A stretch of DNA of 64,000 bases from NCBI GenBank assembly GCA_029706075.1, contig JAINUG010000005.1:7491001-7555000 (forward strand), written 5' to 3'. This document shows positions 11,214 through 23,160 of the stretch, in pieces. Both the position numbers and the translations under genes were made by a program. A model generated the notes under the pieces. It worked only from the letters and a program-made list of their open reading frames with translations. It had not been told where the DNA came from and did not search any database. Position 1 is the stretch's first letter, and every line of letters starts with the position of its first letter. The stretch comes from Aldrovandia affinis. Its lineage: Eukaryota; Chordata; Actinopteri; Notacanthiformes; Halosauridae.

Positions 11214-11273
11214 ACACGTAGCTTCTTTCTTATTTTACATAAATTTATGTAAAATAAGAAAGGAGCTACATGT
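11214..11273. repeat. 60-bp near-perfect palindrome (hairpin)
   Basis: Two 30-nt arms with no spacer are centred between 11243 and 11244 (core ACATAAATTTATGT). They match except at two positions. It could be a tiny fold-back MITE or an intronic RNA hairpin. No coding signal is seen. Confidence 0.8.
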
Positions 11274-11729
11274 GATTTAGCGCATGTATACAGGATCTTT
11301 TTCCCAATTGAAAAGCTATGCCTCCTCCTGTCTACACAGACCTGCTTACAGCATTCATTTTCTCTCCTGTGGCACAACTAACCAAGCCTTCGACTGTGAC
11401 GCATCCACGTACTGCTGAAAAACTTAGTTGCCTTAACTTAGGTGGACTACAAAGTGGATCCGAATTGGATGTTTCAACAAAGATATTCTATGTGTTGACT
11501 AGGGAATGCTGGTCCCAAAATAGGTACACCGCCGACCTTCACAGTGTACTTTGCCTCAAGATGGAGTTTGTTATTTATATTAAAAATAACATTAAAAAAA
11601 AACATAATCCAGAAGTTGGTGGAGACCTGATCAATTCCATTGAATATAGCTCTTCGTTCTGCATGTGGGAAGTAAACATTTAGGACAGGATTATTTTATG
11701 GGAGGAACAAAATTAGAATCTGTGCAATT

Positions 11730-11985
11730 TGAAAAAGACTGGAGTAGTAGTTGACCAAAGTCTAGCAAAATCTAGGTAGCAGCAGTAAAAAAAAAAAAAA
11801 AAAAAAAGGCCAACAGGATGCTGGGATCAATAGCAAAAAGTATTGAGTATAAATTAAAGGAGGTTATATTGATGTTATACAATGCCTTCATGTAGATTAT
11901 TATGTGCAGTTTTAGGCACTACACTAAGAAAGATGGGACCTCTTGAAAACGTACAGAAAAAGGACAGCTAAATTGGTTCCAAGTA
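11730..11985 (+). mobile_element. CR1/L2-like LINE remnant (C-terminal reverse transcriptase region)
   Basis: The + strand reads ANRMLGSIAKSIEYKLKEVI around 11809-11868, then a degraded form of the phrase that ends in a QKRTAKLVP-like motif. This is the conserved stretch after the reverse transcriptase in CR1/L2/Rex-type LINEs. An A-run (11786-11807) interrupts it and there are frameshifts. The relic at 33605-34455 covers the same protein region. Confidence 0.6.
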
Positions 11986-12342
11986 TGAAATGTAGACGTT
12001 ATGAGGAAAGACAGTTAGGGCTCTAGTTTGGTGAGAATGGTAGCGAAAGCCCACCTGGGCAGTAGTGGAAGTGCTTATTTCATTTGTTGCAAACAAAATA
12101 TATCTTGCCTCTGCCCTTTTTGGTAGTCTACAATAAAGATGTTTGTGCCAACATTGGTTGGGCATCGCAGTTGTGGTTTTGACAATAAAAACATTGGCTA
12201 CTGTGCAAGTTTCATTCTGTATGGAGGAATGGTCAAAAATCCCCCCAATATGTTCACCAATCTTATAAAACACTATAGAAAATGACATGTTAATGCATAT
12301 TTATTTTTGTTAGGTTGTTGTTGTTTATTTAAATAATTATTC

Positions 12343-12556
12343 AGGGTCTCAATAATTGTGACATCTTTTTGGGAATTAAAATATTACTTGTTAGACTTTT
12401 TTTCCTCAGAATTAGAATGATTTGTTTGTATTAGTATAAAAGAATATAACTTACCAATTTATTGAGCATATAGCTCATAACCTGTATTGTTTATTTTATA
12501 CAGCCATTTTTGCTCATTTTTATCAAGGGTCTCAATAATTGTGGAATTGACTGTAT
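12343..12556. mobile_element. Possible Tc1 terminal remnants
   Basis: GGGTCTCAATAATTGTG appears at 12343 and again at 12528. It resembles the GGGTGCCAATAATTGTGG termini of the Tc1 at 55322-56081. No transposase sequence remains. This is weak evidence. Confidence 0.35.
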
Positions 12557-12651
12557 TTCAGCATTGCACGTGTTAGGAGTGGTGCAGTGCACTTGATTGA
12601 AAGAGATTATCTTATCATTGTGTAAGATACACGTATGTTCTATGTATGTAC

Positions 12652-14127
12652 AGTGGGTATAAAAAGTATTCACCCCCTTTGTCATTTTTCACATTTTATT
12701 TAGTTACTTCATGGAATCTAAATGGATTTAATTGGTATTTATTGCCACTGATCAACACAAACTACACTATAATGTCAAATAAAATTAATTAATTACAAAT
12801 GGAAAAAACAGATGATAATTGATTCCATAACTTTTCACCCCTTTTTCTAAGACACACCTAAATAAACTCTGGTGCAATCAATTGTCTTCAGAGGTCACAT
12901 AATTATTTGATTGGAGTCCACCTGTGTACAATTAAGATGTTTCAAATGATTTCAAATTAAATACACCTGTCTGAAAGGTCCTGCAGTTGGTTAGTGCATT
13001 TATGCAAATGAGAGCTTCATCATAAAGACTACAGAACATTCAAAGCAACTCTGAGAAAAGTTTTTGCAAAAGCGCCAATCAGGGGAAAGATATAAGATTT
13101 CAAAGACTCTATCCTCAGAAGAACTGTTAAGTCCATCATAAAGACATGGAGAAAATATGGCACAGCTGTGAATTTGCCTAGAATAGGCCACCAAGAGGCA
13201 TGTGGTCACTCTAACGGAGTTACAGTCTTCCATGGCAGAGATGGGAGAAACTGTCCATGGGACAATAGGCCCGGCACTTCACAAATGCTTTATGGGAGGG
13301 TGGCAAAGAGAAAGCCATTGTTGAAAACTGGCATGAAATCTCTAATAGAGTTTGCCAGAAGGCATGTGGGAGACTCAAATCAAGTGGAGGAAGATTCTAT
13401 TGTCTGATAAGACCAAGATTGAGCTTTTTGGCATCAACGTTGGGCGCTGTGTTTGATGCAAGCCTAACACTGTGCATAATCCCAAGAACACTATCCCTAC
13501 CGTGAAACTTGGTGGGAGCCTAATGCTATGTGGATGCTTCTCAGCTTCAGGGACTTGGAAACTTGGCAAAATGGATGGAGAAAGATATAGACAAATCTTG
13601 GAGGAAAACCTGCTGCAGTCTGCAAGAAACTTGGGAGAAGATTTATATTCTAGATAGGACAATGACCCAAAGCATGCAGTAAAAGCCATATTGGAGTGGT
13701 TTAAAAACAAAAAAATCTATGGCCCAGTCAAAGCCCACACCTCAATCTCATTGAGAATCTATGGAAAGTTTGAAAATTGCTCTTCACGACTAGCTCCCCA
13801 TCCAACTTGATGGGGCTCGAGCAATTTTCTAACAAAGAATGGGCAAAAATGGTAATGTCCAGATGTGCAAAGCTGGTAGAGACTTACTCAAATAGACTCA
13901 CACCAAGTATTAAGTCAAGGGAGAGAATACTTATGCAATCAATTATTGTCCGTTTTTTATTTGTAATTCATTAAGAAAAAACTTTAGAGCTGTTGCTAGT
14001 TTTTTTTACATTATAGAGTATTTTGCATTGATTAGTGGCAATAAATCTAAATTAAATCAATTTTGATTCCATGAAGTAAGAAAATGTAAAAAATGCCAAA
14101 GCGGGTGAATACATTTTGTACCCACTG
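12652..14127 (+). mobile_element. Complete but dead Tc1/mariner element
   Basis: Inverted repeats (left CAGTGGGTATAAAAAGTATT; right ending TTTTGTACCCACTG) are flanked by TA at 12650-12651 and 14128-14129. The total is 1476 bp. Transposase relics on the + strand include a helix-turn-helix part (around 13150-13400), a [19 protein letters not shown] block (13505-13560), DNDPKH (about 13659-13677) and an IENLW box (about 13750-13765). Frameshifts and stops break the D,D34E enzyme. An internally deleted relative is at 50490-51023. Confidence 0.9.
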
Positions 14128-14129
14128 TA

Positions 14130-14995
14130 TGTATGCACACTGGTTTCTGCGAATGTAAATGCCTATATTTGTAGCTTTCACACCAATAAAATGAAGTAAA
14201 TAAGTTGACAACGTATCATCTGGCAATACCCTGAGGGTATGTACCACCAGTGCAACAGAATTGCATGTGCTTGGGAAGCAGGTAGGAGAGGTACAGAGTG
14301 CACAGGTGGGATCTGTTGGCTGTGGGGCATCACAAGTGCATCAATTAAATGTAGAAGTTGTGAATAGTCCATGTATTATGTCGCTTACATAGCCTGGCAA
14401 ACCCAAAAAGTTATTCTGTTAATATACAAGTTTTAGTAATGCAAATTATAATATACAAGTGTACTTAATAAAATAATAAATACATATTTTAGGCCTGTAT
14501 ATCAGCTAAGATAAAAAATACTCTATAACCCTGTGCTTTCCTTATCCTCCTCTGGTTTGTAGGCAGTTCATAATACGTTTATGGCACTCTGCACCTCCCA
14601 GACAAATACATCATAACTTAATGCACCACTGTCCTTGATTAACGCCATTGTCTTGACATTGCACTTTGACAACAAAACTAAAGCCATTTTGATATTCAAG
14701 CTCAGCAAAAGGAGACGTAAATTGTGGTTTTTAAATTCATAAATGGAATGAATTTAAGCTTGAACTACAATTTTTTGGCTGAGTTCTGTCACCAGAACAA
14801 GAGCACAGGTGAAATTACTTAAAGGCAAATTTTGCACTGATATCAATTTCTACATGTCCGTAGTTGTCAATGCATATAGCAGCTTGCCAGGTCATGTAGT
14901 AGAGGCAGAGACCCTTGCAAGGGCATAGATTTAGGTAGGCACGGTCACCAATATCAAGTGACTACTTGTTGGCCCTAGCAATAATTTCAATTGAC
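14130..14995. other. Unassigned intronic stretch
   Basis: AT-rich sequence with no gene or repeat family that I recognise. Confidence 0.4.
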
Positions 14996-15000
14996 AATAT

Positions 15001-15462
15001 TGTGACACTGGGAGAAGTGGATGGAGGAGTAGAGAGGGCTGTGCCTCCCTTTTGGCTGCTGTCAGGTGCTCCTGTTCCCTCCCACAGCCTGGAGAGTACT
15101 ACAGGACCTTGGACAGCAGCGGCCTCACTTACAGGCAGGCTCACCTGAGGCTAATGAGCAATCAACTCAGCTGTGAACCATTGCCTTCATTAGGCCATTA
15201 TAAAAGCACAGCCTGCCATGCCTGATTGAAGAGGATTTTTTTACAGTTTTTGAGTTTTTGAGCATGGAGGAAGAGGTGCTGGGTTTTGTTGCTATTTTCC
15301 CCTCTTGTGAATAGTTTTTGATTTAACTTTGTTTTTGGATTTGGTTTTATTTTTTTCTAAAAGGGTAATAAATTGGCCATTGGCCTATTGGAACTCTGTT
15401 TTTGGTTGGTCTTTCATCCACTCATCACCTGGCATGGTGGCCACCCCTGCCACCTTGTTACA
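15001..15462 (+). mobile_element. Solo LTR of an LTR retrotransposon
   Basis: The 462-bp unit begins TGTGACA and ends TGTTACA (near-inverted ends, TG...CA). It is flanked by a perfect 5-bp duplication AATAT (14996-15000 and 15463-15467). Inside are a TATA box TATAAAA (15199-15205) and AATAAA (15367-15372), spaced as the promoter and polyadenylation signal of an LTR. No internal coding region is nearby, so it is a recombination product of a full element. The Ty3/gypsy or ERV class cannot be told from an LTR alone. Confidence 0.85.
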
Positions 15463-15467
15463 AATAT

Positions 15468-16781
15468 AAACGTTGTTTTGTCCGTCAGTGTCTAATCAAT
15501 GTATCTGGCACATCAACTATTAACAGATCACATTCTCCACTACGAGTCCCGCCTCCCTAACCCAAAATCGCTAATTTGATTGGCAAATCAATTTGTCATT
15601 TCTTGCTAACGTTATGTGTGTGTGAAAGGCTGTGGGCTGTCTACATTAGTTGTAAGAAGAGCCAAAGCTTCGCCTACTGGAGGATCTGGCGAGCATGCTC
15701 ATCATTAGCGAGTGAGTTAGACCAACACTCCATTCTATTAGTAACAGGTTGTGTGTTTAGCCATTACAGTTTGTTTATTTAAGTACCGTGTGCATCTGTG
15801 ATGACCGTAACTACATACTATCCATGTTTAGTGCATTCATAGACATACTCATACTTGTTTTCGTTATTATTCCTGGTTAGTAGAAACTACCACAAGCCAA
15901 CAGCTCGCTTGAGCGATGATAGCTAACAGCTAACTTGGCTAGCCATATTTCAGTGCCAGATTTATGTTGCTTATTCTTGTTAGAGGTTGCATTACATCGA
16001 CTGTGTGTGTGTGTGTGTGTCCGATAGAACAAGTGACTAAAAACCTTAATGTCAATCCCCGAATAGCATTGTTTTTTCCCAATTATGAATGTTTGATTGT
16101 TTAGATGTTCTATTCACATGAACTAAAGAAAGCTAGCCTTTAATGCTGTTGGCTCACGTAATCAAAATTGTGTCATTGTTTTCTCAGGAACATATTGATA
16201 CAGAAGAAAAACAATGTTAATGAGTGTGTTGGCTACCATAAATATCTATAAATTAAGGCTCTAGATGACTTGAAATGGCGGTCAGAAGTCTATCATAAAT
16301 GCAAACGCCTCAGCTTCCAGAGGGACCTCCCCCATTTCTGTCCCCACCAATGTCAAAATCAAACCTACGCCCTTGGACACTTGCGGTATTCAAATCCACA
16401 ATTGATGCAGTTCAGGAAGGGAAATGAGCCTAGATGGGCTGAATAGCCTAGTCATTATATATTCTCATTTTATTATTATTTTATTTCTTAATATTAGGTC
16501 AGCACATACTCTTTGCATGAAACCTAGAAACAGATCCTTTCTGGGGTGACAATGAATTAACGTGGCGCTTCTTTCTTCAAGTTTGACACCCAGTAAGTTG
16601 TTACATCACAGTCTGTTGACCCTATTTTAATTAATATGATACTTGCGGTTCATCATTCAAGGATCAATCCAGTGACCAACTGATTCACAGCCCAAATAAG
16701 CACAGCTGGAAGCTACGCGGATTAGTTGGATGCTGTCGCTAATGTGTCCGCTCCCTTAGCTCTGTGAAGGCACAACCTTCA
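15468..16781. other. Unassigned intronic stretch
   Basis: No gene is seen. A short GT array lies at about 16003-16020. Confidence 0.4.
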
Positions 16782-16996
16782 CGGCAGTGTAGTGTAGTGG
16801 TTAGGTGGTTAGTTAGGAACTGGGCTTATAATGCAGGTGCAATTCCCAGGTGGGGCACTGACGTTGTACACTTGAGCAAGGTACGTAACTTGAATTCAGT
16901 AAATATCCAGCTGTATGAATGCGTCGTATATAAATGTAAAATGTAAACTAAGATGACAGTAAGTCACTAAGATAAGATGCCTGTAATGTAATGTAA
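16782..16996 (+). mobile_element. Old tRNA-headed SINE (V-SINE-like)
   Basis: Head GTAGTGTAGTGGTTAGG and B-box-like GTGCAATTCCCAGG are followed by ACTTGAGCAAGGTACGTAAC, CAGTAAATATCCAGCTGTAT and a decayed form of the AAGTCGCTCTGGATAAGAGC tail. It ends in TAATGTAATG repeats. The same body occurs on the minus strand at 23859-24009. Confidence 0.7.
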
Positions 16997-18499
16997 CAAC
17001 CTCTGGGAAAACTTGCAGCAACTGGGTGGATAGACCACAGATGTGTGTTTTGTCCTGAAATGGCAACATTGCTTTCCCCATAGTTTGAAATGCACAGCTA
17101 TAGGAGAGATGACCAGGATCAGCAGTGATTACAGGGGCTGTGAAGTATCTGCTGAGGAGCAGTGACATTACATTGTGATCCGGCTATCTTGTTTGATGAC
17201 TTTGCAACGGTTTGAAACATGACTTTCTTTCAGGGAGTGTTAACACAGACTTCTAACAACATCTGTGATGGGAAATAACTGCTTAGAAAGGCTCAGCCAG
17301 TCCCTTTCCCCCCTGTAAATCTGTAACATTGCATGCCATTGCAGGTTACGCTCCCACTTCCATCACTCACACATTCAGAGCCGGTGAATTGAAATCGCAA
17401 GGGAGGATATGTCAGGCTTGTTTAGCAGCTGTCGCGACCCAATCGGCCGCGGTACCTTTTGTGCGCCCCTCTTGTCGAGAAGAAACGCCCTGTCCATCAT
17501 GTCATGTCAGGGACTATGGGGACAGAATTACAGGGATTTCGCACTTCATTCTCCCGCTCCTCGTCATTCTGGCCCTGCAGGGTTTTTTTTGGGCAGAGTG
17601 TTATTTTTTCCATCATGAAGTGCGTTCAGTTGTTGCCAGCCCTTTTATTCTCCATCTCTCTGGATGCGACAGTGAATATGTTACCACTCCAAGCAGTTTA
17701 TTATGGCTCTAAAATTCTCACTGCACTGCATTGGGAGATAGGAGGAGAGAAATGCATTCTCAAAAAAAATAAATAAGTATAGAAGGCCGATTAGTGGTTA
17801 TTAAACCATGGCTGTGTATGTGTGTGTGTGAGTGTGTGCATGCACGTGTGTATCGCGCAGGAATATTGACTGAGGCCGTGGCTGACTGTATTCTGAATGT
17901 CAGTATGGGGTTAACTCTGTTGGCACGGTTTTCACCTGCTACTGTTACCTCATGGCGCCTGTGTATCCCGCTACTTGCATGAGCAGGCTGTTTGGACCCG
18001 AGCCAGGCTGCTCGGGAGGAACAGGAGAACTTGATCCCAACGTCGAGGAGTCTCACCGTCTTACTCCCCGGGTTCCCAGGAGAGTGAAAGGGAGCCATGT
18101 CAGAGCCCCCCAACCTTATGAGTCCATCCTTATCGTGTTTCCAACCCATTGTGCTCCTGCGGTCATCTGTGTACCACAGGGCCCCCTGAGCCCCCGTACC
18201 ATCAATGAACCCAGCCTGTCAGTTTCTCTGGTAATTTATGGCTCTTTTAGATAACGTTTGATGCACTGACAGGTGGAACCAAACATTGTGAAAGGAACTT
18301 GGTTTGACATCTTTTAATTGCTTGAGCCAGTGAAGGGCTGACTGCAGTTCTTAGACAGGGAGATCTTACAGATGATGGGAGGATGTGCTGAAGGCCAATG
18401 GCGTAATCAAAGTGTGGCTTAAGCTTCAATGGAGCATTCAGTGTGCCCACAAAGGCTGCGGAGCATTGACCTGCTCCTTAAGCCTATGTCCAGCTGCTG
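16997..18499. other. Unassigned stretch, partly GC-richer
   Basis: Positions 17380-17590 and 17930-18240 are GC-richer and look single-copy, so they may be constrained non-coding DNA. A GT-rich stretch lies at about 17812-17842. Open frames here lack recognisable protein features. Confidence 0.4.
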
Positions 18500-18507
18500 G
18501 TCTCTTT

Positions 18508-18672
18508 CAGGGTTGGGGTCAGTACCAATTAAATTCAGTCAATTCAGGAAATTAATTGAAATTTGGTTCACAAATTGAAAAATGTCCAGAAATGTTCTTT
18601 GAAGATTTTAAAATAATATGTACTGAATTTCCATAAATTTCCTGAATTGAAATGGAATTGACCCTGACTCTG
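18508..18672. mobile_element. hAT-type MITE (TCAATTCAGGAAATT family)
   Basis: Terminal inverted repeats are CAGGGTTGGGGTCA and the complement of TGACCCTGACTCTG, with inner inverted TCAATTCAGGAAATT blocks. Flanks GTCTCTTT (18500-18507) and GTTACTTT (18673-18680) are a 6/8 matching target duplication. It has no coding capacity and resembles a common fish hAT MITE. Confidence 0.7.
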
Positions 18673-19225
18673 GTTACTTTCTCACGTATTCACCTGTCAC
18701 CTGTGTATTTGCCCGGATTACCTGCAGCCATTTATCCTGTAGTTTCCGAGATACTGTCACAAAAAATTTAACCAGTTTGAAAACGTAATGGCTTATATTA
18801 GGGATTCAGAATTTGGCTTCCTGAACTCTGAAGGAAAAAGATAATAATATATGTACATCCACTCATAAGAACAATTGTAGAGTAACAAAAAGTAATCGAC
18901 GCAGAAGAGAAATGAATGCGCCATTGCAGTTTAAATGCTTACATTAGTATTATGATTTCTTACAAACAAACAAACAAACAGCCCACTTGGTCTTTTCAGG
19001 TCCTGATGGCACAAACTGACAAAGAGCATGTAGGTTAAAAACATTGTTCATTTCCAATCAATCGCAGGGTGGTGCATGTGGGTGCATTCCATTTTCTCAT
19101 ATTTAACACCAAGCCATGATTGATTACCATTATTTCAATTGTGATTATCAATATTTCAATCAAACTGTTGCGTTAGGTCATTGCTGGATTTAGCATAATA
19201 TGATGATGTGGCAAATTTTGGGTGT

Positions 19226-19318
19226 TGCTGGGTGGCTCATCCAACTAAGACATGGGGTTACAGTGGTTGCTGTGTCCCACAGTCTGGTACTGAATCCTGA
19301 CTGTGCCAGTGGAAAAAT
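19226..19318 (+). mobile_element. Possible old SINE head (family C-like)
   Basis: GGGTGGCTCATCCAACTAAG and the following TGTGCCAG have the layout of the SINE at 19822, but they are heavily diverged. No tail or duplication is seen. Confidence 0.35.
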
Positions 19319-19821
19319 ATAACCTTGTCATATCTCTGCACCCCTCAGGCATGTAGAAATGTCCCCTCAAGAGAGTTTTTACACATGAAACTGTGCTTGT
19401 GTAAGTATTCAGATGTAACTGTGTAGACAGCATTTTGATGTTACAATGTCTTTGTTAGATCTAAGACCTAGTCAAACATCAAAAGGTTGTCTGCTACATT
19501 TCACCATGTTCCACTAATTTATCTACAGTGTAGAGTATCACTTAGGGTCAGTCTTTTTGAAGTTTCTCTCTGCTATTTATTTATTTTATATTATAAAGGA
19601 AAAGGTTCAAAAGCATCAAGTTCAGAGATGTTAAAAAAGTGCACTCGGGTACAAATGAACTTGGGAAAAACTTGGTTTAAAAATTATTTTATTTTGCAGG
19701 AAGAGAGATAAAAAATATGTAGAAAAAATAAGGGAGAAAAGGATTGTGTAGAAAAGGGGTGTGTGGGGGAAGTGAAACAGACTAGATAGTAATAGTTAAT
19801 AAAGTAGAAAAACAAACTTGA

Positions 19822-20022
19822 GTGGCCCCCAGGTGGCTCAACCAGTAAAAGCACTTGCTCCTATTGCAGGTTGCCCACTGCAGCTGGGGTTTGATTCCCA
19901 TGGCTGCGCCAGTCCGGCACTGGCCGGGAGTCTTGTTCAGGGGCAACAATTGACTGTCCGTCCCAGAGGGAGGAGAGAAGCCCCCTTCCCTCCTGTTTTG
20001 TCAACTGGACTGAGCCATTTTA
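19822..20022 (+). mobile_element. tRNA-derived SINE, family C
   Basis: The head CAGGTGGCTCAACCAGTAAA and B box GGTTTGATTCC are followed by the body shared with family A: a CTGGCCGGGAG core, then GGCAACAATTGACTGTCC and GTCCCAGAGGGAGG. The common tail is absent, so the copy is 3' truncated or a different subtype. Confidence 0.7.
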
Positions 20023-21371
20023 AATGATTACATCATTTTTTCAATTAATATGCTTTTTTTTCTATGAAATAAATGGGAAAGAAACAAAAAATGTAACTAC
20101 GTCCATGAGGAATAGGCAAACTTCAAGGTTCTCAAACTTGATTTCACTCACAACAATGTTTGATCAGCAGCAGGTAGTCATGAGTCCTGGGTTTAGTTTC
20201 AGTGATTGGCAGTGATTGAACATTTCCAGTGCTGTGCTTGTTAGTTTTAGTCACAAATGATGTATGTTTGGAGTGCTGGAAATGTAAACAAGCCTTTCCT
20301 GTATCACAACTGGATAAACTGCCAAATTCCGGCTTTGTATCCGCTCAGCAAAACCGCAAGGTAAAACATTTTCGGTTTTTGTTCTTTTCATCCACTGTGC
20401 TCGTTCATTACAGCTTTCACCTCCGCTTCAATGTCCCGGGTTCTAAATTGATTTGAACAAATGCTTAGGACCAGATGTTGATTGTAGAGAGCATGTGACC
20501 GTTAATGATAGTGTTTTTGAACCTGGGGCGGCAGTTGACTTTTGCTTCCCTTATGCCTGATGCATGTCACCTTGATACACGGGGAACATACTAAAGGGGT
20601 AGGGACAAAAGTAATATGAAAATACATTTGAAGCCTTATGCGAAGAGCTTCCTGGACGTAACATTCATCAAGGGTTACTGTAGTTCAGAGTCAAGGGGCA
20701 GCGCATCAATCTTATAAATGACCCATGTGATAGAGGTAGAGAAGCGCATACCAGCTCTCTAATTAAAACAGACATTATGCTATAATTTGTGCAAGATTGT
20801 CTGAGGCTCCAATGGAGGTAGATGACCAAGGAGTGAGCGAGTGAGTCAAGCATTGATAGCATCAAGGACATAAGGCAGGAAGGCATAGTAATCCTGTTAA
20901 ATTGTAGATCTGTACCGCTGGGCAGTAGGCTAATTTTTAGTACATTTTAGCCTGAAATTAAAGTACATCGAAGGTATTTTCGATACAAAATTCTAGTTTT
21001 ATGTGACTTATATTTCAGCATGCATCTAAATAGAGTATGAACTACAGATGCCAGGGGGCACAGCCTTACTACAACAAAAGTGTGTCCCCTGCTGATGTCA
21101 TAATAATAATAAAACAATAATACATTTTATTTGTACTGTGGAGTGAGAACACAAAGGTGCCAAAATTCCAAAATGTAAATGTAAAGGGCTTGGTCGGCCA
21201 TTGCTCAGAGCTGGGTCTTTGGCTCATTGCATTTACAGTTTTCTCTCCTTCACTTTCAAATATATTTTTTCAGTTGTTTAACTTCTGGCACAGTTTTTAC
21301 ATGGAGGTGTGGAGAGAAGCGTGTTTATGACGTCACTGAAGGAACTGAACCGAGTTCTACCTCTGACACGT
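20023..21371. other. Unassigned intronic stretch
   Basis: No gene or clear repeat is seen. Confidence 0.4.
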
Positions 21372-21379
21372 GTTTACTG

Positions 21380-21560
21380 CAGTGTTTCTCAATCCATTCC
21401 TACAGGCCACACTGCCCTGCATGTTTTCATTCCAACCACCACTTAATCATGCTCAAGTGATCATTAACAGACGACCGATGCAGATGATAGGTTGGGAGTG
21501 GAGGTTGGAATTAAAATTTCCAGGGCAGTGTGCCCTGTAGGAATGGATTAAGAAACACTG
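21380..21560. mobile_element. hAT-type MITE with perfect 8-bp duplication
   Basis: The 181-bp element has inverted ends CAGTGTTTCTCAATCCATTC and the complementary GAATGGATTAAGAAACACTG. The flanks are identical 8-bp GTTTACTG (21372-21379 and 21561-21568). The perfect duplication and near-perfect ends make the borders secure. It has no coding capacity. Confidence 0.92.
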
Positions 21561-21742
21561 GTTTACTGCATAAAAGAATATGCAATAATTTCACTTATAA
21601 TGCATTGGTAATTAAGTGCTTACCTATTATGAAAATAATATTTAACATGCACATATCACTTCACTTAATGCCTGAAAGCTTTATGTGGGTTACACTTAGT
21701 TCACCGATGGGACATCGAAGAGTGGCGCCAAAGACCCTATAC

Positions 21743-21919
21743 CAGGGTTACTCAAATCACAGTCCTTGTGGGCCAAGTACTTTTGTTTTTCCCACACTCC
21801 CTTTACCTGGGAGTCAGGTTTGAAGGCACTGGCCAATCTATTGCACTAATTGTTCAATTAACTACCAGAGAGAAGGGAAAACAAATTTTGGATTTGTGGG
21901 CCAGATTTGAGTAACCCTG
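21743..21919. mobile_element. hAT-type MITE, copy 2 of the 667-845 family
   Basis: Ends CAGGGTTACTCAAATCA and TTTGAGTAACCCTG are inverted repeats. Flanks CCCTATAC and CCCTGTAT match at 6 of 8 positions. The internal sequence aligns along its length with 667-845. Confidence 0.8.
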
Positions 21920-22147
21920 CCCTGTATTCCATGTTTTACAATTGAGAAAAAGGTATTATGAAAAAACAATTTTTGCCATTCCAAGCCTTAAAATGTTTTT
22001 TAAATTACATTTAAAAAATATTTTCTAACCTAGTTTTTTTTGCTTTTTGTATTTTTTTGTGTACTCATGGAAATGAGCAGCAGGCAACCCCCTCTTAACT
22101 ACAACACCAAAGGCAACTAATTAAACCAGGACCTCCATTATATATAG

Positions 22148-22488
22148 CCGTAGTTCTCAGTCCTGGTCCTAGGGGACCCCTGAATATGCTGGTTTTTGTT
22201 ACAACCAATCTCTTGATCATTTAAGGTTGTTTACAACATGTGTTTAAGTTCTTTCACATTTTTTTAAACATATTAACACAATACACTTTGGCTCATTGCC
22301 ATTTTCTTTGTCTTTAAATTCTTCATTTTCAACAAATAGTTGAAAAGTTTAGTTTCACTGACCACTAATCAGCAATTATGACCAAGCTGATTTCACCTAT
22401 CAGTCTATAATTTAATCAGGTGTAACTATGGTTGGAACAAAAACCAGCATACACAGGGTTCCCCCAGAATCAGGATTGAGAACCACTG
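22148..22488. mobile_element. hAT-type MITE (CAGTGGTTCTCAA family)
   Basis: Inverted repeats of about 50 bp are present: left from CCGTAGTTCTCAGTCC to GCTGGTTTTTGTT, right from AACAAAAACCAGC to GAGAACCACTG. The interior is AT-rich and non-coding. No convincing 8-bp duplication remains, because a Tc1 copy abuts the right end. Confidence 0.75.
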
Positions 22489-22491
22489 CTA

Positions 22492-23160
22492 CACTATGGC
22501 CAAAAGTCAGTGGACACCTGACCATCACACCTATATGAGCTTGTTGGGCATCCCATTCTAAAACCATGGGCATTAATATGGAGTTGGACCCCCCTTTGCG
22601 GCTATGACAGCTGCCACTCTTCTGGGAAGGCTTTCCACAAGATTTGGGAGTGTGTCTGTGGGAATTTGTGCCCATTCAACCAAAAGAGCATCTGTGAGGT
22701 CAGGCACTGATGTTGGATGAGAAGGCCTGGCTCGCAATCAGCGTTCTAATTCCTCCCAAAGGTGTTCAATGGGGTTGAGGTCAGGGCTTTGTGCAGGCCA
22801 ATCGAGTTCCTCCAGAGTTCCTCCTGCTCCAGAGTCCAGTTGCGGCGTGCTTTACACCACTCCAGCCGATGCTTGGCATTGCGCATAGTGATGTGAGGCT
22901 TGTGTGCAGCTCCTTGGCCATGGAAACCCATTCAATGAAGCTCCCGACGCACAGTTCTTGTGCTGATGGTGCTTCCAGAGGCAGTTTGGTACTCTGTAGT
23001 GAGTGATGCAGCAGATGATAGGCGATTTTTATGCGCTATGCGCTTCAGCACTCGTCGGCCCCGCTCTGTGAGTCTGCGTGGTCTACCACTTCGTGGCCGA
23101 GCTGTTGTTGCTCCTAGGTGCTTCCACTTCACAATAATAACACTTACAGTTGACACCTTC
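22492..23160 (-). pseudogene. Internally deleted Tc1 transposase (minus strand)
   Basis: The minus strand shows the N-terminal DNA-binding linker GRPRRLTERGRRVLKRIA (about 23030-23090) and the stretch NAKHRLEWCKARRNWTLEQ (about 22830-22890). It then jumps directly to a [18 protein letters not shown]-type box (about 22740-22800). The catalytic core between them is missing. The terminus CACTATGGCCAAAAGTCAGT at 22492 is a Tc1 end. The right end could not be placed. Confidence 0.8.

Noticed and set aside
12652-14127. Intact Tc1 transposase gene
   Set aside because: Catalytic-region motifs are split by stops and frameshifts. The element can at most be moved by a transposase from elsewhere.
15199-15372. 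TATA box and AATAAA as the ends of a small gene
   Set aside because: They lie inside a unit with LTR ends and a 5-bp duplication and without a coding frame. Solo LTR explains both.
17329-17776. 127- and 105-codon overlapping + strand frames in a GC-richer stretch
   Set aside because: Three frames overlap, with no recognisable domain and no splice or promoter context. Chance openness is more likely.
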